From NCBI RefSeq assembly GCF_000421565.1, contig NZ_ATXG01000003.1, positions 62,001-126,000 on the forward strand: a stretch of 64,000 nt of DNA. Reading direction: 5' to 3'. The notes under the pieces were generated by a model that was given only the letters and a program-made list of their open reading frames with translations, had not been told where the DNA came from and ran no database searches. Each line of letters begins with the position of its first letter. Position 1 is the stretch's first letter. Positions 51,782 to 58,976 of this stretch are shown piece by piece. The stretch comes from Agromyces subbeticus DSM 16689. GTDB taxonomy: Bacteria > Actinomycetota > Actinomycetes > Actinomycetales > Microbacteriaceae. A program made the translations under genes and the position numbers.

Positions 51782-52873
51782 TCAGCCCCAGCAGATCTCG
51801 CCGCCCTGCGTGGTATCGATCGACTCGACACCCTCTTGCGGGTCGTCGGTGACGAGCGCGACGCCCGTGTCGAAGAAGTCGAGCCCCTCGGTCGTCTCGG
51901 GGGCCTCGCCCGTCTTCACGAGGTCGAAGATCGCCTGCACGCCGAGCTCGGCCATCTTGACCGGGTACTGCTGGCTCGTCGCGCCGATGATGCCCTCGGC
52001 GACCTGGTCGACACCGGCGCAGCCGCCGTCGACCGAGACGACGATCACGTCGTCCTGACCGGCTGCCTTGAAGGCCTCGTAGGCGCCGTAGGCGGCCGGT
52101 TCGTTGATCGTGTAGACGACGTTGATGTCGGGGTTCTTCGAGAGCAGGGTCTCGGCGGCGGTGCGGCCGCCGTCCTCGGCGCCACCGGATGCCTCGTTGC
52201 CGACGATCTCGTAGTCGCCGCCGCTGTACGTGCCGCTCTTCGCCTCGTCGCCGTTCACCGCGGCATCCGCCGTGTCGATGCCCATGCCGTCGAGGAAGCC
52301 CTGGTCGCGGTTGTAGTCGACCGAGACGATCTTGTCGTCGAAGAGGTCGATGAGCGCGATGGTCGCCGTCTCGCCGGCGAGCTTGGCCGCGGTCCAGCGG
52401 CCGATCTCCTGGCCGGCCGCGAAGTTGTCGGTCGCGAAGGTGATGTCGACGGCTTCGGGGTCGGCGGGCGGCGTGTCGAGTGCGATCACGAAGAGGCCGG
52501 CGTCGCGGGCCTTGACGAGCGCGTCTTCGACGCCGGGGCCGTTCGGGGTGATCAGGATGCCGGCGTCACCCTTGGAGATGGCGTTCTCGATGGCCTGGAT
52601 CTGGGTGTCCTCGTCGCCGTCCTCCTTGCCAGCGGCGAGCGTGAGGTTCACGCCGAGCTCGTCGGCGGCTGCCTCTGCGCCGTCCTGCATGGCGACGAAG
52701 AAGGGGTTGGTCGTGGTCTTGACGATGAGCGAGACGCCGATTTCTTCGGCGTCTCCGCTGTCGCCCGCATCGGCGCCTGCTGCGCAGCCGGTCAGGGCGA
52801 GCGCCGCGGCGGCGGTGAGCGATCCTGCGGTGATGAGACGGCGGCGGAGCGCACCTGGTGCTGTGTGATTCAT
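51782..52873 (-). CDS. frcB: Fructose-type ABC transporter substrate-binding lipoprotein
   Basis: 363 residues. Signal peptide with lipobox LTGC (about residue 27-30). A periplasmic-binding-protein-like family 4 protein: GVSLIVKTTTNPFFVAMQDG, ILITPNGPGVEDALVKARDA, FATDNFAAGQEIGRWTAAKL. The single-domain ATPase partner and the shared operator with fructan enzymes favour fructose as ligand. A GAGGAG-like ribosome site precedes ATG 52873. First gene of the operon frcB-frcC-frcA-ABM. Confidence 0.9.
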   Translation of the reverse strand: MNHTAPGALRRRLITAGSLTAAAALALTGCAAGADAGDSGDAEEIGVSLIVKTTTNPFFVAMQDGAEAAADELGVNLTLAAGKEDGDEDTQIQAIENAISKGDAGILITPNGPGVEDALVKARDAGLFVIALDTPPADPEAVDITFATDNFAAGQEIGRWTAAKLAGETATIALIDLFDDKIVSVDYNRDQGFLDGMGIDTADAAVNGDEAKSGTYSGGDYEIVGNEASGGAEDGGRTAAETLLSKNPDINVVYTINEPAAYGAYEAFKAAGQDDVIVVSVDGGCAGVDQVAEGIIGATSQQYPVKMAELGVQAIFDLVKTGEAPETTEGLDFFDTGVALVTDDPQEGVESIDTTQGGEICWG

Positions 52874-52903
52874 CGATGAATCTCCTCTGGTGTTGGAAGG
52901 CCC

Positions 52904-52927
52904 GTTGTCGCCTTGACAACGATGTCA
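52904..52927. promoter_or_regulatory. Fructan-regulon operator before frcB
   Basis: TGACAACGATGTCA (52914-52927) is a near-perfect palindrome 41 bases upstream of frcB. It overlaps a second inverted pair GTTGTC (52904-52909) / GACAAC (52915-52920). The same 14-mer recurs at 52993, 58922 and 63651. Confidence 0.75.
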
Positions 52928-52991
52928 TCGATAGGTCTAGCTCACCAAGGCATGTATAGTCAAGTCCAACTTGCACACTTGGGAGCAAATC

Positions 52992-54053
52992 GTGACACCG
53001 TTGTCAAACACGAGTACGGCGCCGGAGAGCGCTCGTTCGCGACCGACGATGCGGCACGTGGCCGCCCTGGCCGGTGTCGGCGTGAAGACGGTCTCGCGCG
53101 TCATCAACGGCGAGCCGAACGTCTCGGCGGCCACGATCGCCAAGGTCGAGGCCGCGGCCCGCACGCTCGACTACCAGCCCGACCTGCACGCGGGCAACCT
53201 GCGCAGGGCCGACGGCCGCACGCGCACGCTCGGTCTGCTCGTCGGCAGCGTCGACAACCCCTTCTCGGGGGCGGTGCACCGGGCCGTCGAAGATGCTGCA
53301 CTCGCTCGCGGGGTCTCGGTGTTCGCGTCGAGCCTCGACGACGACCCCGACCGCGAGCAGGAGGCGGTCTCGGCCTTCCTCCGCCGCCGCGTCGACGGGC
53401 TCATCCTCACCACCATCTCCGAGAGCCAGGCCTACCTCGCACCCGAGCTGCGGCGCGGCACCCCGGTCGTCTTCGTCGACCGCGAGCCGGCCGGGCTAAC
53501 CTCCGACGCCGTCGTCAGCGACAACGCCGACGGCGCCGCCCTCGCGACCCGTCACCTGCTCGAGCAGGGGCACCGCCGCATCGCCTACCTCGGCGATCGC
53601 CACGACATCCAGACCGCGCGCGAGCGCCACCGCGGCTACCTCGATGAACTGGGCCGGGCCGGCGTCTCGACCCGGGGCCAGCAGATCATCGAAGGACTCC
53701 ACAATGAGGCGACCTCGCGTGCCGCGACCCTCGCGCTCTTCGATGCGCCGAACCCGCCCACCGCGATCTTCTCGAGCCAGAACCTCGTGACGATCGGCGT
53801 CATCCGCGCGCTGCGCGAACTCGGGCGCCAACACGACACCGCCCTCGTCGGCTTCGACGACGTGCCGCTCGGCGACCTGCTCGACCCCGGCGTGACGGTC
53901 GTGGCGCAGAACCCGCAGGAGATCGGTCGCACCGCCGCCGAGCGTGTGTTCGCCCGCCTCGACGGCGACATCTCGGCCGCGGCGCGCACCATCGTGCCGA
54001 CGCAGTTGCTCGAGCGTGGCTCGGGCGAGATCGCACCGCGAGCGGAGGGCTGA
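52992..54053 (+). CDS. LacI-family regulator of the fructan/fructose genes
   Basis: 353 residues from GTG 52992, which follows GGGAG by six bases. Classic HTH and hinge (TMRHVAALAGVGVKTVSRVI, then NGEPNVSAATIAKVEAAA). The effector domain covers about 65-340 (LGLLVGSVDNPFSGAVHRAV; TALVGFDDVPLGDLLDPGVT). The operator TGACACCGTTGTCA begins one base into the start codon, so the protein should repress its own translation unit. Divergent from frcB and followed by a PfkB kinase gene four bases after the stop. Confidence 0.93.
   Translation: MTPLSNTSTAPESARSRPTMRHVAALAGVGVKTVSRVINGEPNVSAATIAKVEAAARTLDYQPDLHAGNLRRADGRTRTLGLLVGSVDNPFSGAVHRAVEDAALARGVSVFASSLDDDPDREQEAVSAFLRRRVDGLILTTISESQAYLAPELRRGTPVVFVDREPAGLTSDAVVSDNADGAALATRHLLEQGHRRIAYLGDRHDIQTARERHRGYLDELGRAGVSTRGQQIIEGLHNEATSRAATLALFDAPNPPTAIFSSQNLVTIGVIRALRELGRQHDTALVGFDDVPLGDLLDPGVTVVAQNPQEIGRTAAERVFARLDGDISAAARTIVPTQLLERGSGEIAPRAEG
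52993..53006. promoter_or_regulatory. Fructan-regulon operator over the lacI start codon
   Basis: TGACACCGTTGTCA, one base off the perfect palindrome TGACAACGTTGTCA, overlaps the GTG start of the regulator gene. This placement implies autoregulation. Confidence 0.7.
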
Positions 54054-54057
54054 ACGG

Positions 54058-55017
54058 ATGTCGCAGCAATTGCCGCAGCAGCCCTCTCGGCGAGGCACCG
54101 GGCCCGCCGCCCGCATCACCGTCATCGGCGACGCGCTCATCGACGAGCTGCGCGACCCGACCGGCGCTCGCGAGTTCGTCGGCGGCGCAGCGCTGAATGT
54201 CGCGGTCGGGCTCGCGCTCCTCGGCGAACAGACCACGCTCGTTGCGATGGTCGGCGACGACGAGCCGGGCGACCGCATCCGCGGGTACCTGCGCGACTAC
54301 CGGGTCGGGCTGGCCGAGAGCCCCTCGCCGTTCGGCACCTCTCGAGCGATCTCCGACCGCACCGCGGGAGAACCGCGATACGAGTTCAATGAGGCCGCGC
54401 AGCGGCGCTGCATCCGATTCGACGACGCCACCCGAGCCGCGATCGACGAGGCCGACCTCGTGGTGGTCAGCTGCTTCCCCTTCGACGATGCCGAGCAATA
54501 CGCCGAGCTCGTCGGCGCGATCGCCGACCCCGAGCGACGAGTGATCGTCGACGGCAACCCGCGCGCCGGCATGCTCGCCGATCGGGCCGCGTTCCTCACG
54601 AACTTCGAGGACTTCGCGTCGCGCTCGCTGCTCACGAAAGTGGGCGACGAAGACGCCGACCTGCTGCTCGGCGACTCGCTCGAGGCGTTCGTGAGCCGGC
54701 TTCGGAGCCTGCCGGGCATGCGGGGCGCGATCCTCGCCACGGCCGGGCGCGATGGGGCACGGGTGCACCACGGCGACTCCGTCGTGCGCTCCGGCATCGT
54801 CGAGCTGCCCGGCCCGATCGTCGACACGATGGGCGCCGGCGATGCCACGCTCTCCGCGATCGTGCACCGGGTTGCCGAGGGCGGGCTGCCGCAGACGACG
54901 GATGCCTGGGCCGCGGCACTGCACGAGGCGATGACGATCGCCGCCGCGACCGTGCGCCACGAGGGTGCGCTGCTGCGCGTGCCGCACGCCGACACCGCGT
55001 CCGTCGCTCCGAGCTGA
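54058..55017 (+). CDS. PfkB-family carbohydrate kinase (probable fructokinase)
   Basis: 319 residues from ATG 54058, with GGAGGG about ten bases upstream and only four bases after the regulator stop. The N-terminal PfkB signature is GGAALNVAVGLALLG, and the catalytic base is D262 in DTMGAGDATLSA. A ribokinase-like fold; the substrate is chosen as fructose from context (operon with the fructan LacI, next to frcBCA). Phosphorylation would trap the sugar delivered by FrcBCA. Confidence 0.88.
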   Translation: MSQQLPQQPSRRGTGPAARITVIGDALIDELRDPTGAREFVGGAALNVAVGLALLGEQTTLVAMVGDDEPGDRIRGYLRDYRVGLAESPSPFGTSRAISDRTAGEPRYEFNEAAQRRCIRFDDATRAAIDEADLVVVSCFPFDDAEQYAELVGAIADPERRVIVDGNPRAGMLADRAAFLTNFEDFASRSLLTKVGDEDADLLLGDSLEAFVSRLRSLPGMRGAILATAGRDGARVHHGDSVVRSGIVELPGPIVDTMGAGDATLSAIVHRVAEGGLPQTTDAWAAALHEAMTIAAATVRHEGALLRVPHADTASVAPS

Positions 55018-55204
55018 TCCTCCCCGGATGGAGGCCGCACGGCCGAGGAGCTCGTGATCGGGCGGTAGCGGCGAAGCCGCTCGAAAATGCTCGACGAGGG
55101 TCGGGTAGGATCGCCATGCGATTCGGACGATTCGCTATTGCGCATGCCCATCGGCGGGACCGACGGCAATCGATCGCAACATCTCACGAGTAAGGCACCG
55201 ACAC

Positions 55205-57154
55205 TTGGGCAGCACAACCGACGAATTCGTTCCGGTCGATGACCTCGGTCGAAGCACCCAGGTCGTGCACGCCGAGACGGTGCACGCCGAGATCGATGCT
55301 ACCAAGCAGGTATCGCCAGCCGATGTGCCTCCACCGGGCAGCAGACTCGGCTTCTGGATCATCACGGGCGGAATCGGGGTAGGGGTCGCCCTCACCCTCC
55401 TGGTGATCGTCGCCGCGCTCAATCGCGGATTCGATTGGAGTGATGAGGGCTTCGCCTTCGCGATGATCTCCAGCAATCGGGTGAGCAGCGGCGAGTTCTG
55501 GGGTTTCCAGGTCCTGCTCAATCCGTTGTACGAGCTCTTCGGCAGCAGCATCCTCGCCTTCAGGGTCCTCCGGCTGCTCGGCTATATCGCGCTGTCCATC
55601 GTGCTCTGCGTGATCGCGAGGTCTGCGCTCGACGCGATCGGCGTGCAACTGCGCCGATCGAGTTGGATTCTCGTCATTCTGGTCGCCCAGGCTGGAACGT
55701 TCGCGGCATGGAGCTACCCGCCCCGCTATCTCGGGTACAACGAGCTCTCCTCCTGGCTCACGCAGCTCGCTGGGGCGATCCTCATCCTGCTCCTCGTCCG
55801 CGGCAGGGTGAACACGACGCCGCCCGCGCGACGTCGCGGCCAGTGGGTCCTCTGGGCCCTCGTGGGCTTCCTGATCTGCGGACTCTTCGTCGCGAAGATC
55901 ACTGCGGCCGCCGCGCTCACCGTCATTGCGCTCATCGTCGCACTCCTGCCGGCGAACTCCGGGCGGAGGTGGGTGCGGGTCGGGTTCCTCGCGAGCGGCG
56001 CTGTCGTCGCGGCGCTCGTGATGCTCGTGGCCGGTACGCCCGTCGTCGCCTACACGCAGTCGGTGATCGCTCTGTTCCTGAATCCCGACGACCAAGCGGT
56101 GAGCGGATATTCGCTGACAGACATGCTCAATGCGTACCTGTGGTCCGCGTCGCAGACGATCGGGGTGCTCGCTGCTCCGATCATCCTCGCGGCGGTGGCT
56201 CTGCTCGTGAGCAGAGGAATCCCCCGGACCCCGGCAGACGGGGGCAGGTCGGGCTTGCCCGGGTCGATCGTGCACGTCGCACTCGCGCTCGGGGCCGTCG
56301 CCCTGATCATGGTGGTCTCGATTCCGGCCTTTCCCCCGGCCGGGGTGCACATCTTCAGTGCGCTCGGGTTCGGCACCGCCTTCATGTTCTTCGCCGCGGT
56401 TCTGTCGTTCGCGGTGCTCGCGCCTCGAACTGTTCGGCCCGGTCTTCTGATCGGACATCGCGCGACGACGACGATTTTCCTTCTGGCGCTGTTCGCCCTG
56501 ATCCCCCTGGTCAGCGGAATCGGCACCTTGAACGCACTGTTGGGGCAGACGGTCTTCTCCGCCACCTTCTGGGCGGTCGGCGCCGGTATGGCCCTCGCAG
56601 TGCTGTGGGAGCGTTCCTGGACGACCTCGCCCGTGATGCGGCTGTTCCCGCTCCTGCTGTCGGCCGCGATCGTGGCGGCTGGATCCGTTGCCGTCGCGGG
56701 CGATGTGCTCAATCACCCCTACCGCACCCAGCCGTACTTCTCCCAGAAGACGGAGAGCACGACCGGGGAGTTCAGGGGCCTGCGCTTGACCGAGGGCGAG
56801 GTGGAGTTGCTGGAGTGGCTCGACGACACCGGTACACGACTGGATGCAGACGGGGTTCCGGCGCTGTCGATGGCCTCTCCCGGCGCGCTGATGGCGTTCA
56901 ACGGCAGCGGATGGGCGAACCTCTGGCCGGGCCCCGACTGGGCGAACTCCATGATTCGGGCGTGCGGAGGCGAGCGGCCCGACGACCTCTTCGTGCTTCA
57001 GTCGGCGAGCAGTGGCGACGACTCAGGGATCTACGAACAACTCCAGACAGGACTCGACGGCTGCGGAGTCGATTTCCCGAGAGACTTCGAACGGGTCGCA
57101 GAGCACCCGAGCGAGAATCCCGAGCAGGATGTCACCGTATGGCGGCTCCGCTGA
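55205..57154 (+). CDS. Polytopic membrane protein, GT-C glycosyltransferase-like
   Basis: 649 residues from TTG 55205 (weak AAGG site; an internal start is possible). A hydrophilic N-terminus of about 45 residues is followed by some 12 helices. The first extracytoplasmic loop carries RGFDWSDEGFAFAM, with acidic residues placed as in GT-C enzymes that use polyprenyl-phosphate sugars. A soluble C-terminal domain covers about 510-649 (GEVELLEWLDDTGTRLD). Codon choice is less biased than in neighbours. I do not recognise a specific family; a wall- or capsule-sugar transferase is possible. A 187-base gap before it shows no obvious promoter. Confidence 0.75.
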   Translation: MGSTTDEFVPVDDLGRSTQVVHAETVHAEIDATKQVSPADVPPPGSRLGFWIITGGIGVGVALTLLVIVAALNRGFDWSDEGFAFAMISSNRVSSGEFWGFQVLLNPLYELFGSSILAFRVLRLLGYIALSIVLCVIARSALDAIGVQLRRSSWILVILVAQAGTFAAWSYPPRYLGYNELSSWLTQLAGAILILLLVRGRVNTTPPARRRGQWVLWALVGFLICGLFVAKITAAAALTVIALIVALLPANSGRRWVRVGFLASGAVVAALVMLVAGTPVVAYTQSVIALFLNPDDQAVSGYSLTDMLNAYLWSASQTIGVLAAPIILAAVALLVSRGIPRTPADGGRSGLPGSIVHVALALGAVALIMVVSIPAFPPAGVHIFSALGFGTAFMFFAAVLSFAVLAPRTVRPGLLIGHRATTTIFLLALFALIPLVSGIGTLNALLGQTVFSATFWAVGAGMALAVLWERSWTTSPVMRLFPLLLSAAIVAAGSVAVAGDVLNHPYRTQPYFSQKTESTTGEFRGLRLTEGEVELLEWLDDTGTRLDADGVPALSMASPGALMAFNGSGWANLWPGPDWANSMIRACGGERPDDLFVLQSASSGDDSGIYEQLQTGLDGCGVDFPRDFERVAEHPSENPEQDVTVWRLR

Positions 57155-57222
57155 GCTGAGCTGGCTCCGCATTCCACGCGGCCATGAGAACGCCGGCGTC
57201 CGAGATACTCTGCTCACTGAGG

Positions 57223-57813
57223 TCAGGGACGGGCCTCGGCGCCGATCAGGGTCAAGGCATTGCGGAGGCCCTGCTCGAGGAGGTCGTCGGAGAGCTGCCG
57301 GTCGGTCAGGGCGCGGGAGAGTTGCAGCGTGCCGGCCATCATGCCCAGCAGGCTGAGTGCCTTCACGCGGGCCGAAGGCGGATCTTCGGGTGCCATGCGG
57401 GCGGCGAGGCCGTCGATGACGACCAGAACGCCGTCGGTGTACGCCTGCCGGGTCGCGTCTGCGGTGCGCCCGATCTCGTCGAGCAGGGCGGCGTTGGGGC
57501 AGCCGTCGGCGGTGTCGTCGCGTTGCTGGGGCGAGAGATACCAGCGAACGATCTGTTCGAGGCCGGCCGGCCCGGGCTCCGCGTGCGCGACGAGGTTCGC
57601 GTGCTGCGCGTGAAGCTGATCGGCGATCGCGGCGGCGACGAGGTCGTCTTTGGATTCGAAGTGGGCGTAGAAGGCGCCGTTGGTCAGTCCGGCGTCCTTC
57701 ATCAAGGTCGCGACACCCGAGCCGTCGATGCCGTCTCGCTTGAGCCGTCGGCCGGCCGTCGCGACGATCCGCTGCCGTGTCTCCTGCTTGTGCTCTTTCG
57801 TGTACCGCACCAT
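57223..57813 (-). CDS. TetR-family transcriptional regulator
   Basis: 196 residues from ATG 57813, with GGAGGAA upstream; the frame extends further but lacks support. HTH RIVATAGRRLKRDGIDGSGV then LMKDAGLTNGAFYAHFESKD. The TetR_C domain has GCPNAALLDEIGR, typical of regulators next to oxidoreductases. It follows an SDR gene by 70 bases on the same strand and probably represses it through a palindrome at 58723-58732. Confidence 0.92.
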   Translation of the reverse strand: MVRYTKEHKQETRQRIVATAGRRLKRDGIDGSGVATLMKDAGLTNGAFYAHFESKDDLVAAAIADQLHAQHANLVAHAEPGPAGLEQIVRWYLSPQQRDDTADGCPNAALLDEIGRTADATRQAYTDGVLVVIDGLAARMAPEDPPSARVKALSLLGMMAGTLQLSRALTDRQLSDDLLEQGLRNALTLIGAEARP

Positions 57814-57883
57814 GGGTTCCTCCTTCTCAGCCGAGCTCGCCCCTGATTCCGCTCTCGACGACTCCTGTTGAATTCTCCGGCAC

Positions 57884-58699
57884 TCAGCTCGGCATCCGGT
57901 TGAATCTGCGGATGACGCGGTCGAAGCTGCGGGCCGGAGCGACACGGTGCACCGCGTCGATGGTGCGGGCGGTCGTGCCGGCCGTGCGCCGGAGTTTCGG
58001 GTTGCGGTCGGTGGCCGCTGCGACGATCACCTTGGCGACGACGGCGGGGTCGTCGCCGCTGCTGAGGTTCTTCGCGATCAGCTCGTCGTAGTTGCGTCGC
58101 CCGGCCGCGTAGAGCGGCATGGGGGTATCGGCTTCCACGCTGTGGCCTGCGAACGGCGTGTTGATCGGGCCTGGCTCAACGAGCAGCACTCGGATGCCGT
58201 GCTCGCGCACCTCGTGGTCGAGCGATTGGGAGTAGCCCTCGACCGCGTGCTTGGTCGCGACGTAGGGCGCCATGAACGGACTGGGCACGAACCCGCTGAG
58301 CGAGGAGACGTTGATGATGCGACCGCGGCCGCGGGCGCGCATGTGCGGCAGCACGGCCTTGGTCGTGCGCATGACGCCGTAGACGTTGATGTCGAAGATG
58401 TCTTGCGTCTGGGAGATCGAGAACTCCTCGGCCGCGCCGGTCGTGCCGACGCCGGCGTTGTTGACCAGAACGTCGATGTGCCCGAATCGGTCGATCACCT
58501 GGGTGAGTGCTGCGGCGACCGACTCGTCGCTGGTGACGTCGAGGTCGACGTAGGTCACCCCGGTGAGCGGGGTGAGTCGCGCGGTGTTGCGGCCGGTTCC
58601 GATCACCTGGAAGCCTGCGGCCGCCAGGGCGATCGCTGTGGCTTTGCCGATGCCGGAGGTTGCGCCGGTTACGAACGCGACCCGCTGAGTTGTTGTCAT
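57884..58699 (-). CDS. Short-chain dehydrogenase/reductase
   Basis: 271 residues. Cofactor motif TGATSGIGKATA, NNAG in LVNNAGVGTTG, and the catalytic S...YxxxK (NVSSLSGF; YVATKHAVEG) are intact. Classical SDR length. The substrate is unknown. The gene is first in a two-gene unit with tetR. Confidence 0.93.
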   Translation of the reverse strand: MTTTQRVAFVTGATSGIGKATAIALAAAGFQVIGTGRNTARLTPLTGVTYVDLDVTSDESVAAALTQVIDRFGHIDVLVNNAGVGTTGAAEEFSISQTQDIFDINVYGVMRTTKAVLPHMRARGRGRIINVSSLSGFVPSPFMAPYVATKHAVEGYSQSLDHEVREHGIRVLLVEPGPINTPFAGHSVEADTPMPLYAAGRRNYDELIAKNLSSGDDPAVVAKVIVAAATDRNPKLRRTAGTTARTIDAVHRVAPARSFDRVIRRFNRMPS

Positions 58700-58722
58700 C
58701 GTGAGCTCCTGAAGCTTTAGAT

Positions 58723-58732
58723 TACGATCGTA
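58723..58732. promoter_or_regulatory. Palindrome upstream of the SDR-tetR unit
   Basis: TACGATCGTA is a perfect 10-bp palindrome 24 bases before the SDR start, within an AT-rich stretch that should hold the promoter. It is the natural operator candidate for the co-transcribed TetR protein. Confidence 0.5.
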
Positions 58733-58878
58733 CGACTATAGATCGCGCGAGACTGCGGAAGCAAGGTCCTCCGGAAATTCGGCCTCGTTGTTCGCGATCA
58801 CCTGGATGGCGCCACCGGGTGATACCGCGCCGACGGCCCACTCTCTCGACCGCTCGCAGCGGCGCATCCGCGAACCGC

Positions 58879-58935
58879 TTGCAATGTCCGCCGGACAGTA
58901 CGTAACATCGCCGTCACTGACTGACAACGATGTCA
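58879..58935 (+). promoter_or_regulatory. GH32 promoter with fructan-regulon operator
   Basis: -35 TTGCAA (58879-58884), 18-base spacer, -10 TAACAT (58903-58908). TGACAACGATGTCA (58922-58935), identical to the site before frcB, lies just after the predicted transcription start, where a bound repressor would block elongation. Confidence 0.7.
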
Positions 58936-58976
58936 TCATGGCATCGTGACTCGTGCAACGAAGGGCGAAACGAATA

